In this document: one piece after another, positions 11,106-23,700 of the stretch | Layout: every line of letters begins with the position of its first letter | How positions within the stretch are numbered: the stretch's first letter is position 1 | Assembly (NCBI GenBank): GCA_964036275.1 | Contig: OZ038437.1 | Location: 872,501-936,500 of the forward strand | Direction: 5' to 3' | Length of the DNA stretch: 64,000 nt | Origin: Litoditis marina | Lineage: Eukaryota > Nematoda > Chromadorea > Rhabditida > Rhabditidae | Notes under the pieces: generated by a model | Told to the model about the DNA's origin: nothing | Database searches by the model: none | What the model saw: the letters and a program-made list of their open reading frames with translations, nothing else | Made by a program: the position numbers and the translations under genes

Positions 11106-11706
11106 AAAGTTTTATTTTTGTGTAATGTTGAATTATAGGTTTTCTAAAAAGTTTTGTCTCTGTGCAATATTTTTCCAAACTGTCGACAATTTTCAATGTG
11201 GTTCTTGGTCGCTGTTCAACTTCTGAGATGCAAGTTAACAGAAAGTTGACATTTCTTGAAAACCATTACTTGAAAATTTCTCGAAAACCGTACGTGTTTA
11301 CGTGAAAAATTCGCCTCGCCGGCCGTCTGGAACAAATTCATTTCATTCTCTACGGCTGCAACAAACGGTAGGTTACGTGTTGACTATTGTTGGGAAGCTG
11401 TTATTAGTACCGAGTTTGGAAAAATGAATTGAACAGCTTTTTTAAGCATTATCAGTGATGTATTCTTACTATATGTTCTGCTTATTCGGATATTTACCCA
11501 GGGTAAATGTTACGAAATCGCAAAAAAAATCTATTTTAGATTATGTAAGATATGAAAATTCTTCCAAAAGCACCGAAATTACGGCTTTTCCGCCACAAAC
11601 ACTTCGTACTGCTTCACTTTTTCTGTCGACTAGTTATCTAAAACCTTTACCTTTTACAGTGATTTTCTTTCAAATAACATGTGTAGCTTGTAGTTTAATT
11701 TCAGAA

Positions 11707-14700
11707 ATGAGCTCAACTCAGGAGCCCGCTACTCACCGATCTATGACAGAATTAGATGGATGGATAGAAAAACTAACAGACTACAAGCGGTTGTCAGAGA
11801 ATGAAATTCAGATGCTGTGTAAAAAGGTCAGTGTTTCCACTTCTCGTCATGGCAAGAACTAAAAACTTGTGACTGGATAAAAAAACACTTTGCTAGCTAT
11901 CCAACTATTGGTTAGCTTGTCTTGTTCCCAAATCCATTGCGCACGGTGTTTTTCTCATTTCCTGATTTCCAATGCAATTTCAGTCGTTTTTTAAAACATA
12001 AACATAGGGTTTTTGCTATGTGTATCAGCGCATATGTTCCGTAAATTATGAACGCACGAGTAAGGAAATTGAAAAGGTTTTGAATAACTGTAACATAGTG
12101 AGACTCAGCCTAGAAAGTACATTGGACCCTGCTGAAGTTAGCAATGACTAAAACTCGGACAATTCCCAGCCATCTGGTTTGTACCTGCCTAGACAATACC
12201 GTGTACAGAGATCTGCTTCTCTTTGATTTGCACACTCTTGTCGGAACAGCTTTGAGGACCGATTGGCTGAGAATTGTCTGAGTTATCAATTCCCAGTGAA
12301 AATTGGAAAAACAAGATTCCAGGTGACGGAAGTGCTGGTGCTGGAAGGTAATGTGCGAGAGGTGGCCAGTCCGGTGACTGTTTGCGGGGACATCCACGGC
12401 CAATTCCCCGACCTGATGGAGTTGTTTAAATGCGCCGGTCCCTGTCCCGACATCAACTACCTCTTCATGGGGGACTATGTCGATCGGGGACACGACTCGG
12501 TCGAGACAGTCAGTCTACTATTGTGCTATAAGGTAAATCGTCACTTGATAAACCAAACAATTAAGCGAATTCCGGAAAAAGTCTCAAATTAACTGTTTTT
12601 ATTAAGACTCTACCTTTTTTGAAAAGATTTTCATGAAAATTGGTGATAGAAGCGAAACCACTATTTCAAAAGTGTTTGCTTTCAATTAAAAATAAGACTC
12701 GGTCGAGACAGTCAGTCTACGTAGCGTAGCGCCCTCGGTGAGAGACTATGCAGATACTAGAAACGCAGATGTCTGAGGCCTCATTGACAAACATGAGCTA
12801 TCTTTCTTGTCTGCTAGAACTTTGGCGTCAATTGTTCTAAGCTCTTCGACTGAGCATTTGACAGCCTACCAAGAAAATCCACAGGTTTCTTAAAGTTTCT
12901 ACCGTGTGAAAACAGCTCGAAAAAGTTGTGTAAATCATATATGTTCTCCTATGGCAGCATGTAAGCAAAACAGCTTTCCAGAAAATTGAGCTTTTAATTG
13001 AAAACGCGTATCCGGTTTTTGATCGGTCTCCCGCCGAATTCGAAAAACCTACTAACGTAACCGTAATTGGAACCAAACTGTGAGCTTTGATACCTTTAGG
13101 GTGTCAGTAAGGATAAAAGAGACCACATTCTGCTCAATGCGAACTGTGAGTAGTAAATGTGGCAAAACAAAAGTAGTCAGCCTTTTGAATTCCATTTATC
13201 CCACTCCACTTTCTGTATTCCAGTTGCGATATCCTGAACGAATCACAATTCTTCGAGGAAACCACGAGTCTAGGGCCATAACCCAGGTAACTTCGTAACA
13301 CTCGAACAAAAGCTCTTAGTTCCAGTATGGTATTGGATATCTAATTGAAAATCTGTGGACACTATTTCTGGGTCAGAACCGTATTTTTCTTCAGAGCTGA
13401 AAAAGAAAGGTTTTAACTTTCGTAGATTATCTATATTACCACCCGCAAAGCGATGATTACCTTGATCGGACAGTGGTAGGGATCGAACGTGTGCCCCTTT
13501 GTGTGATGGATGGCGCCTTAGACATTTTACCATCTTATCATTTCTGCATTATTGTTTTTGCAGGTTTTCGGCTTCTATGATGAGTGCATTCGCAAGTATG
13601 GCACATCGGACGTTTGGAAAAACTTCAACGATACGTTTGACTATTTGCCACTCACAGCTCTGGTGGGTTCAGTTTGGTTTCTAGTATCAAGTTGTTAGGG
13701 GATGGTAGGGGAAAATCATCTACCAAAGTTATTTCATCATTTGCCGTCGAACATAAACAAAACACACTATTATTTTGTCAGATACTACTTGTTTGCAACA
13801 TAACAGTGCGTTTAATGTCAGAATATAGGGGTACTGTGTTTGAGGACAATTTCAGAATAACATTGCCGGTCAATTAGAATTTTGATGACATTTAGCAGCT
13901 ATTAAAACACTTGAGAAAAAACGTATACTGTACAATTTGTAAAAGAAAACAGCAAAATATAGAATGATCAACATTTTGATTACAGGTAGATAACGAAACT
14001 TTCTGTCTACATGGGGGTCTCTCGCCCAGTATTGCCATTCTTGATGATTTAAGAAAAATGGACAGAATAAAAGAGGTAGTAAACACTTTAATCTCAGAAA
14101 CCTCTTGTTCTGAGACTGTTGAACTAGGGGAAACGGTGACAGTACAATTCCAGGATTTTCCTAACATGATTCAAGAACAAATTTGAACGATATGGCGAGA
14201 AAAGTGTATTTGGAGAACATTGCCGAAGGAAACTATCCAATGAACAGAACAAGAGAAATTATTTGAAACGCCAAAAAACATCTAAGACTCGATTTTTCTA
14301 GAGTACGCCCTATTCGGTGTATGTTGTCCTATTTCGATGTGATCGTAGTTTGAACTTAATCGAGATCAATTGTTTATTCTGAATATCCAGATTCCAAAAG
14401 AGGGTGGCATCACGGATCTGATGTGGTCTGACCCTGCCGATGAGGACGGCTTCAATCCATCCCGTCGCGGTTCGGGATTCCACTTCGGTCCCGACGTGAC
14501 GAACTTCTTCTGCCAGTCCAACGGTCTCAAGCTCGTGTCTCGTGCACACCAACTCGTGGATGAAGTGAGTTTTTTTCCTAGGTTGTATTTATCGGAAGGC
14601 ACCAAATAATCCTTATCTCAAAATACGCCGTTATGCAGAGCTGTTGATTGAAAGTCACGGAATCAAACTACAGACACAGAGGTTTACTGCAGAGTGAACC

Positions 14701-15102
14701 GTATTATAGATCTACTTTAGAGAGAGCTAAACGGCAAATTAATGTTGATAATATTGATGTTTCCCTGCGAACCAAATTTGCTTTTTGTTTTCTTCCGTAA
14801 AAAAACTTTCGCAAACAAATTTCGAACCCGATCAAAAACTCTTCGCGCTCACGTGTTACACGGGGTCAGGTGTGGAAGCTCACGTAAAAGTTATTTAAAC
14901 TATGTGCTTCCAGGGTTACCAGTACACTCATAGCGGTCAGCTGATCACCCTCTTCTCCGCTCCAAACTACTGTTATCGATGTGGCAACCAGGCGGCTGTC
15001 ATGACAATTAACAATTGTCTACCGGCCAACTTCCTGCTACAGTTTGACAATGCGCCCGTGCAACAGGAGCCTAGGATGAAATACGTGCCCGTCTACTTCT
15101 AG
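11707..15102 (+). CDS. PP2A-type Ser/Thr protein phosphatase catalytic subunit, divergent
   Basis: Seven exons, all phase 0: 11707-11826, 12323-12532, 13224-13286, 13564-13662, 13986-14075, 14391-14564 and 14914-15102. They give 314 residues (PP2Ac is about 309). The ATG follows an ATTTCAG site, which could be a leader acceptor. All metallophosphatase motifs are present: GDIHGQF (62), GDYVDRG (90), RGNHESR (121), HGGLSPS (173), SRAHQLV (244) and [12 protein letters not shown] (267). The metal and catalytic residues D63, H65, D91, N123, H124, H173 and H247 are kept, so it should be active. Oddities: it ends KYVPVYF and lacks the terminal Leu of the YFL tail that is carboxymethylated in PP2A, PP4 and PP6; and substrate-side segments differ ([21 protein letters not shown]). 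It sits between Cys-rich copies 2 and 3. It is probably a lineage-specific PP2Ac-like paralogue. Confidence 0.9.
12154..12282. repeat. Short inverted-repeat element in PP2Ac-like intron 1
   Basis: The left end CTCGGACAATTCCCAGCC and the right end GGCTGAGAATTGTCTGAG are inverted repeats, so the element spans about 129 bp. Its right half matches the dispersed fragments at 7243 and 28400. It ends about 40 bases before the splice acceptor of exon 2. Confidence 0.65.
12696..12720 (+). repeat. Exact 25-bp copy of exon-2 coding sequence in intron 2
   Basis: These 25 bases are identical to 12494-12518 in exon 2 of the phosphatase gene (around GGTCGAGACAGTCAGTC). The surrounding sequence does not match. 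It is a small templated insertion rather than a tandem repeat. Confidence 0.8.
13455..13535 (-). repeat. tRNA-derived sequence in PP2Ac-like intron 3
   Basis: On the minus strand a B-box (CACGTTCGATCCCTACC) closes on an upstream TGGTAAAATGTCTAAGGCG that resembles an A-box region. GGTA..TACC could form part of an acceptor stem. The rest does not fold as a tRNA, so it is most likely a SINE or tRNA pseudogene. Confidence 0.4.
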
Positions 15103-16138
15103 ATCTCTTGTAATCTTTCAACGCAATGTGAACCATATTTGGCCTACATTGGTTGTTCATCGCAAATATTTTATTTCATTGAAATAATTCGACTACGTAT
15201 TGTGTAAATTGCGAAATGCATATAAATGTTTTGATGAATATTGTACATTATTTGTTCAGACAGTGGGTGTTATAAAGTGTGAATAATCAAGTGAATTCGG
15301 TGTTCTGTGTTCCGAACTTCTGTGTTTTTGCTAAGAAAGTTCCTTTTACTTTTTTTAACATTATTTCATATGGAGATGATTACAGTTCTCAGATTGCAAC
15401 TTCCAGAACTCTTGATGAAATTTGGGTGCGAACGTTTGCGTACAATGTAATTCCACTGATACTTGATTTAGATGCTCAAAAGTCAGTTTGTTGAAATTGT
15501 TCTTTTTGACCAGGTGGTCGAGTGAAAGGATCGGCATTAAAATTGTTTCGAGGGTACTGCAAAATTGTTTCGAGGGTACTGCACGTATACTAGAAGTCAA
15601 CTGAATAGTCACGTGAAGTTAGCATTCTAATGAGGAATCGTGCACTTTGTCATTGCACGTTTGTGGGTTCTGCTGTGTTTAACATGTTTCACATGACTAT
15701 GCAATTGACTAATAGTATATGATGTGTACTAGTATGGCCGATCGCTTGAGCTGGTAACACTATCATGCAAACCTATCTGCTCATTTACCACACAGTTGTT
15801 CTACGGTGAGTAATATTTAGCTCCGTGATTGTAAAGTTAATCGAAATGAAGTGACACCAGGCTGAAACAGTTGTCGTTAAAATTATTGCATTCTGCTTGG
15901 TTACTGAACATTTGGGACGCCTGTTGCCACAGACATAATGCATTTTCATCCATTTAACAAAGTATGTCCCGACATACTTTCCTGAATGCATTATAGATGA
16001 GAACGCAGACATGACTGTGAATTTCAATGAGTGAACTGTTCAATTCTGAGAACATCAAAAATGATAATTCATGGGAGTTTGGGAAAGATTTTCAATATAA
16101 AAAGGAAAGTTCGACTGCAATTCTACAATTTGCCAACC
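15103..16138. other. Intergenic region upstream of Cys-rich copy 3
   Basis: No gene that I can support. There is no clear AATAAA after the phosphatase stop. A 22-bp direct duplication (AAATTGTTTCGAGGGTACTGC) lies near 15539-15583. From about 15965 to 16105 the sequence resembles 6650-6780 upstream of copy 2 and ends in a TATA box. Confidence 0.5.
16096..16102 (+). promoter_or_regulatory. TATA box of Cys-rich copy 3
   Basis: TATAAAA lies 37-43 bases before the ATG at 16139, in a segment that also occurs upstream of copy 2. The leader would be very short (about 10-15 bases) if transcription starts 30 bases downstream. Confidence 0.5.
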
Positions 16139-17905
16139 ATGTTGACTGCTCTCTTCGTCCTTCTTATGGCTGCCGCCGGGGTCTCAGCCGAACCTGATGT
16201 CGGAGTCTTCTGTAAGGAGCATCAGAACAGAGGGCTCAAGGTAAAGTCTTGATCTACGATTCAAAAACTCGAAAAGAGTTTTGCATTCACACAGTAGGAT
16301 TTACTAAAGCATGGAAAGAGGTAAACAACGAACAGTTTTATGAAGTTTTCGACTTGAGCTCATGTAAACGTTTCCTTCCTACGTAGACTTCTGCATTACG
16401 CTTCAAACGTTGAAATATGCTTTTATTTCTTTATAATGTGTCCAGAAATCCAGACTTACTCTTTAGATAGTGTATTTGGTAATACATTTTACATGAATAA
16501 GTGACCTAAAAAAGGAGCAAAACCTGGTTGACGGTAAAACTAACGGTAAAAACTGAACTTTGAGCTAGATTTAACCTAAAGAAAACACTTTGTCGAAAAC
16601 ACTCGGTAGAATCACTAAAAGAATTATGACCATAAAAAGATGTAGCTACCGAGAGATATGACTTTTTATGTGTTTTCTAGTACTACGTGGACCGCGAGCG
16701 TAACCAGGTCTATCCCTATTACTACGCGGGATGTCGCACCGAGAATGGAACCGAACCCGCCTATGATGAGCTGCTCAACTCCAAGGATGATGCCTTCAGA
16801 TATCGTTAGTCTTTTTCACTTATGGAAGCGAAAAAGTTATAACAAAAGTTGAGATAAACTTAACTACTGTGGCAATGAAAACCAACAAAAACATTTCCTG
16901 CACACTTTCTCAGCTGTTCTTTCGCTGAACCTATTTTCAAAACTATACTGAAAGTTTGTCCATTTCCAATTATGATTTCTAGTTTGATAGTTTCCCAGGG
17001 AAGACGGTGAACTGGATCAATCAATCGTTACATTTTCTCGTTTTCGGTTCACAGAAAAGAACCAAATTATTTTTCGCGCATTAATAGTCTGTTTTTCCAG
17101 CAATTGAATGAATGCGGTTTTTCTCTGAAAATCTTCAAATGTTCGGTTTCAGTCTACCAAGACTACGAAACCTGCCCGGGCTACGCGGCCAGTACCGGAT
17201 ACTGTTTCTCCGTGGCCGGAAATGACCAGACATACATCAACTTCCTGAAGGAAGTGTATCCGTGGGTCGAGGGATGCGCGAAGGGAAGCAGTTGTCAGTC
17301 GAGTTGGATCGAGATAGGAATGTGCTGCGATGACGCCGTTGCAGGTATAGTCTTTTTAATTCCTACCTAGATTTTTTACAGTGGGAATACGGAAGTATCA
17401 GGCTGTGGTTAGACGCTCAAAGTAGAGAAGCATGTGAAAACTGCTTGCTCTGTTGTTGAATGAATATTCAAAAAGAATTGTTCCCATCGCTTGTATAGAA
17501 TATGATTAGATCATTGTTGTACTTCGATCGCGCAACATTCCGTTATCTACAAATTCTGCACGGTGAATGAACGGTGTAAATGTACAAACACAGAAAAACA
17601 GAGCTCACCGGGTTAGACCGTGTGGGCCTGTTTCCCACAATAATCGACCCTAGTAGTAGCTCAGAGCTTGAGAGCCATGATAAAAAACAGAGCATATTCA
17701 CTTTTCATCAAATTTCCGATTTTTTATTTTAGCCCGTTACCGTGAGAACCGGAAAGCAATCTGCGGAAATGGCGAGGAAGCTGTTCCCAAGTTATTCGGA
17801 CGTCGTTGTGAGCACAACTTCTGTCCCTATGATAGCAGATGTGTACAGGGAGAGTTCGAGGCATACTGTTGTGCACCCGACCAAGGAATAGTTATACAAG
17901 AATAA
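16139..17905 (+). CDS. Secreted Cys-rich Kunitz-like/lustrin-type protein, copy 3
   Basis: Exons 16139-16240, 16681-16804, 17153-17344 and 17733-17905, phases 0, 1, 1, 196 residues. The signal peptide is MLTALFVLLMAAAGVSA. Exon 2 has YYVDRERNQVYPYYYAGC, Kunitz-like but lacking the cysteine before the aromatic-rich GC motif. Exon 3 has ETCPGY..TGYC..GCAKGSSCQ..GMCCDD and exon 4 has IC..RRCEHNFCPYDSRC..FEAYCC, two lustrin-type modules. All 14 cysteines match copies 1 and 2. This is the most compact copy, with introns under 500 bases, and it is probably the closest to the ancestral form. AATAAA at 17922. The role is unknown. Confidence 0.88.
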
Positions 17906-20714
17906 CAAGTATCCGAACAAGAATAAAGTTTCAATCAGCACATTTAGTGATTTTTTTTACTACTTAAAAAAGGTTCAGAAGAAAAGTTGGTATGAAAAAA
18001 CTGCCAAAGACAATGCCCAAGTAACAAAGCGGCTGAGTGTAGCTGAGTGAAGCGGAGAAGTCCACAAAATCTCAAGAGAACTGATTCCGATTCTCAGACT
18101 TTGTACATATAGCACTACTTCTGACCCTATAATAACAGATGAGAACACGCAGAGTTCGAGGCTTACTTCTAAACCGTTCCCCTATAATCTGAGTTTCACG
18201 AAAGGTTTCAAAGGGTAAAAAAGTTTCTCAATGTCTTCCCATAGACCATGAAAAAACTTTCTGATTGAAAATTTGTATAATTTGCATAACATCAAGCAAT
18301 ACAAAAGAGGACATGAACATTTTCACGGTGACGCAACTTGACTTGGTTCATTTACGTCCAGATTTATTTTCATTTTTTAGTGTCTAATTGTGTTGTCGTA
18401 TATGATAGAAAGTTTTAAAAATGATTTTGTACTTCTATAGGCTCTTTTGAGCATACCCCGTACGCAACCCCCCCCCCCCCCCCCCCCTCTATCGGTGTTA
18501 ATACGTAAGCCGATTTTCTGAGAAAACGAAGCAAGATAGAGATATAAAAGTATATATTTTTGATAATGGTTTTTCATTTGCCAAAAGGGATTGTTAACTC
18601 ATACGTCAAAATTAGAGCGGGACGGATTCTTTGACCAGTATCCAAAAATGAATAAAGTTTTGATCAGCATATACTAGAATCTTTCATACTAGAACCACTA
18701 CTTAAACAAGTTCAGTTTTTGGAATAGGTTGGAATTTGGAAAATGTACAGTTAAAAATGTGCACTGGAATCGAACTGACTAACATGGTTAGAGGGGAAAG
18801 TCTCACGTTTCATCGTGTGATACAGTGTTCTTTCTACCATCGTACAATAGAAAATGCAGTATTGATAACTTTTTATTGATACATTGAATGAAAAAAAAAC
18901 CTAATCTTTCCCTGACCGACGCTTGCGATACCCGTGTTTTGTTCATGGCACTTCCAGTTGAAATGTTCTCTGGAAAGATTTGATTAGTTCGAACTTTTTT
19001 AATGGCGAATTTCTTGGTGGCAATACCAGTACTTCATTCATTACAGACCGAACTAGAGTCTTTTCACGCCATGTAGTCCTCCACATTAACCTACGTGACA
19101 TCTACAGTATCTTTGAAACGCAAATAATTTCCAAGAGTTTCACGATTTCCAGTCCATTCTTTCTTAATTTTAGCGTGTGTATTTCGAAACCGCATTTTCA
19201 AAGAGGACAAAGATTTCACTACAACACAATGCTTAGAGAGTTTGGGTTCATACTGTGGAATTTCACGTGGGAATGGCGAGAACTGTGAGATGAGACTGGT
19301 TTTTTGGTGTTTTGCTTTTGAGCAAGCATGCATTTTAGACGAGTCGTACAGTATTCTTACGCCTCTGGTTCACACACACAACTCTCTCATAGCTGATATA
19401 GCAACTCATAAACATGGATTGTTTAAACAAAAAACTAACAACACTTTATTACAGTTATTACACAATAAAAAAGTTAAGTGTTCTATAAACTATCAAATAG
19501 ATTTAAGTTATTTCTGATGAGCTTTCGAAATGCAATAAGGCAAGAGACGGGAACCGAACAAAAAATGGCAAGAACATGTGACTGACAGAACACTACTCTT
19601 AAACACAGACGAAATAAGGGACACAGTAAGCTAGAATGTGTACTTTGAAGCAGGTAGGTAGCTATAAATGCATGATATGGTGCTGAAATAGTCACGTAGA
19701 CGTATAAAACACGGTACTTTCAAGGTAATCTTAGACATTGACGACATGAAGAAAATGTGGTGTTTTCAGACATAGAAAACAAAAATCCAAATATGGTGAA
19801 GAGAGCTTCGACAATCGTAGCAAGACAAACACATTGGCAAATATATGTGAAAAAACTATAATTTTGAATATTACTTCCAAAACAAAGCTCCAACTGAATT
19901 TGAGTACCAAATGTTAGGTTTTCATGATGGAACTTGAAATTGAAAGAAATATTCAAAACTTGATTTGTGACAAAACTAGACATCAGATATGGACCAGAGA
20001 AGCAACAAAATATTCAACAAATCTTCGTGCAAAACTGATAAAAGGCACGAAAAGTACAATATGACGACATCGAACCCCGGGACAGAAAACAACGTGCTCT
20101 CTAAGGGGCGTGGCCAATTTTTTCGATCACGACAATGACCGTGAGACGTGTTCTGAAACATGGACACACAGTTAGAAGGCGTGGAACAACTCAGACGTGA
20201 TAACTTTTCACCTTAAATCTCATGAGATCACCTCATGAGATTATGGGAATTTTTTTGCAAGACTACAACATTTTGTTTTTCTACAATTCATGAGTTTCAG
20301 GTAGTTCACAAATTAAGGATGAGATCCTGATAAAAATTATGATTTTCTCATGAATTGAACTACGAGGTCACGAAAAATGAAGTAAACATATTTACGTGCT
20401 AGTACCTTTATTGATTCCCCCCCAGAGTGTAAAATAAACAAAAACGGACATTTTCTAAAAACGGGTATCAGATAAGCGTGACAGTGTGATGCACAACACT
20501 GTAGGACAACAAATTCAGGCATTTGATAAAGCCTAACACCGAAGTCAAAGGTGAACAACAAGAATGTGTCGATTCTGAGAGATTTTGTAGTTTGAAACGT
20601 TTCTGAAGCTCATCAACAACTTTATGAAAGGTGTTTATATGTTCACGCTTCACGTGACTATTGCACTCACGTGTTGCAAACCATAGAAGTAGATTTTTCA
20701 ACTCACCCCGATGA
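17906..20714. other. Convergent intergenic region between Cys-rich copy 3 and the CELF gene
   Basis: It holds the decayed exon and UTR copies (18095-18180, about 18650), a 20-base C tract (18468-18487), and several TTTATT motifs that are AATAAA on the minus strand. The nearest to the CELF stop is at 20407-20412 and is a candidate poly(A) signal for that gene. CTCATGAG palindromes occur at 20219-20243. I see no gene. Confidence 0.6.
18095..18180 (+). pseudogene. Decayed copy of the Cys-rich terminal exon after copy 3
   Basis: It matches copy 3 exon 4 from AGCACAACTTCTGTCCCTAT to GAGTTCGAGGCATACT, but with substitutions that destroy the cysteine codons and introduce TGA and TAA. A further copy of the gene's 3' UTR (AATAAAGTTTTGATCAGCA..ACTACTTAAA) lies near 18650, showing that the duplication carried the tail of the gene. 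Confidence 0.7.
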
Positions 20715-23700
20715 TCATGCTTTTGTGTAAGGATGACTGCGTTCATTTTTCAATTGAACCTTCAATCTTTTGGCGCCAATTTGGAATCCATTCATAGCGG
20801 CAATGGCATTCTGGGCACTCATGGCGTTGTCGTACGAGATGAAACCTGGAAAATGATTATTGATTGGTACTTAAGTCAAGTAAAACGTGAAAAAATCAAC
20901 TGCTCCAGTTATATCAAGGGAGCTCATTTAAAGCTCACAATCAACAATAGAAACGCGGCTATATTGACTAATTTTCGCGAATTCTAGGTAAACTTTTTGT
21001 CAAAAACATTGACGAAAGGTTTTCCTGCAGAAAATTAGCGAAATATCGTTATTACCGAAATGAAGTTAATTCTGTTATTAACTCACCAAAGCACTTCGAC
21101 AGGTTCGTGACCTTGTCGACGAAGACTTTAGCCGAAAGCACAGTTCCGAATGGGGAGAAAGTGCTCATCAGATCCGAATCTCCGAAGTCCTGCAATAAAT
21201 GTTCGCCTTGATTGAACAATTTGCTATAGCGATGTTTCATTTTTTGTTTTTCATTGCCACTACTGATTGGAACGCGCAGTCTCTAGAAAGATATACGTTG
21301 TCTTCCTGGAATACCTTTTCCTCTTAGCGCCTTTTTGAGAGTCAACACCTTCACACGCCTTTGCACGAAACCCAGTCATATAGAAAACATAAATAGAACT
21401 GTTCATTGTGTTTTTTATTAGGTTGGAAAAGTTACACATTATTCTGAAAATGAAATATTCCAACCTGTGGCAAATGGTATATGAACAGATTCGACCCATC
21501 TGGTCCCTTCACGTCTCCATTTCCCACTCCAGCCGTCGTGGTGGAGGCTACACTCAGGGCGGGATTCATGGCCGACACTGAATAGGGGATACAGCCATAT
21601 TTAGTTGCATATATATCAGTGGCTATATGAGTTCAAGAAGTAGGCTAAATGATTGAGGCGGTTTTTACAGACTAGTCATTCACTTTTTATGATAGCTGAT
21701 TTTCTCGTGTGTGAAACTGGCGAACCAGCGCGTGTGAGTCAAAAACAGACAAAAAATTGATTTAGTAGTCATGCATTATAGTCTTTTGTTTTTTGAACAA
21801 ATGTTTTGTTAATAATTACTGACTCGTCGGCTGGTTAGTGGTTTTTTATACCAAAAAAGAACCCACATGCATACTGCTGAATCGCTTGTTGGAGGGGGTC
21901 TACCACAGAGGTAGCTGTCTGCTGGCCCAATTGAATCAACGGCGACTGCATCGCGCCGGCAGGGGAGGCTGTCTTTAGGCCGCCTGGCTGCAGCATTCCT
22001 GGAAATCATGGAATGATAAAACATTTTTCACATAGTTTCTTGCACCTAATGATTTAGTAATCTGTTGACAGTAAACACTGGCCTAAATGTTATCTTGAAA
22101 GGTCGAATATATCAAATCTGAAGTCATAATATATGTTTCCACGATCTCGTGTAAGAGTTAAGAGACAAGCGACCCTTTTGGATCTAGAACAAAATCTGGA
22201 TTTTCAAGAAAAATATAACCAATTGCATTTTTTTAATCTTTATTCTGTTCAATAAAGAAAAATGTGTGCTACTCAAAAGTTCGTTTGGTCCTGTCCTGAA
22301 TGGCCAGGTCTAAGATGTTGGTTTAGTTCGTTTACGAGTTCGTGTATATCTAAAGTAATGATGAGGAAATTTTTGGTATTTGGAACTACATTTTTCTCAA
22401 ACTGTACCTGCTGTCTGGTACACGGGTTGCTGGACGGACGCAAAGTGGCCGGCGGTGCTGGCGTTGGCGGAAGTCGTCGCTCCGGGAGTCATCAGATGAG
22501 CACCCTGGTACTGCTGGTAGGCCGAAAGGTCTGCAAACACTCAATTGCAGCAACAATAAAGGCATTCACGTGACTTGCACGTGATGTTGCACAATGCTGC
22601 AAACGAAACTTACCCTGGTCATATTGCTGTTAAACGGAAGTTTTCGACAATGTGAAACAAAAACAATGTTTTTACTGTACTCATTGTTACTAAAGCTAAG
22701 CTTGTTGGCCAGTCTGGGTTGGGATTCTGATATTTGCAGTTGCTGCACTTCTTTGGTTTTCATCGTAAATTCTCCATGCTTCACGCCATAAGTCGGGTAA
22801 ACAACCAGTCAATCAGTCAGTCAATAAGTTCATCGATTAGGACTAATAAACTGACTACTAGCGGTGTGTGCCGAGTCCTGCGCGGCCGCCGCAGCCTGCT
22901 GTTGTTGCTGTGAAATGAGAGCCAGTAGCTGTTGTTGTTGAGCCTGCAAACAGATTTGTTTTCATGTAATGAACATAAATATAGTGTGAAACTACTAAAA
23001 TATATAATGAGTAACAAAAAAAAGATGGTTTTTCGGTTTTCAATACAAACAATATCATCAAATATCATCAAATAGTGCTTTAATTTTAAATGTTGGCATG
23101 GTATTTTGACTTTCGAGTACTCATATCAATTCTGCAGAATGAGTAGATCACAAACCTGTTGCTGCTGTTGAGCCAATTGTGCTTGCTGGAGCTGCACCAG
23201 TGCTTCTATTCCCTGGGGCTGCTGTTGCTGTAGCAGAGCGGCTGGAAAACAACACACTTCGTGAAATAGTAAATAATTGCCAGATGTGTAGGGCTCGATT
23301 CTGTTTGACACACGTTTACGTCAACAAAACGTGTACTAATCGTTTGGTGATGTGAATAGCCAAACAGAAGTCGCCCTACACATTTGAACATATCGGAATT
23401 GTCCCGAACCCAAAATTTACAAATCATGCACAAAGCGCAAAACTACGGTAGTAATGGCGATATCAAAGACAACACAACTGTAGCAATCTGACACGGTAGC
23501 AATAGCAAGTCAAGAACAATTCGAGAATACATATAAGGCCGTATTTACGTTTATCTTGACTTCTTGATCCCGACCTACGTCTCTTCAAACACATGCTATT
23601 TCTATGTTTTGACATCCTGTCGAAATGCGAATGTCGTGAAATAGTGCGGGAAGCGAGATACGCAGAATGGGAAGAAAGTGCTCTGCTGAGGTTTTCGTGA

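Noticed and set aside
11455..11706. N-terminal extension of the phosphatase ORF
   Set aside because: The sequence before 11707 is AT-rich, ends in an ATTTCAG acceptor-like site, and has no counterpart in PP2A-type proteins.
18377..18577. Poly-Gly ORF
   Set aside because: Product of the 20-base C tract at 18468-18487, with no other coding sign.
22609..22640. Possible CELF microexon (CAATATGACCAGG with good splice sites)
   Set aside because: Its 13 bases would break the frame between the flanking exons, which join in phase without it. It may be alternative, but I cannot support it.
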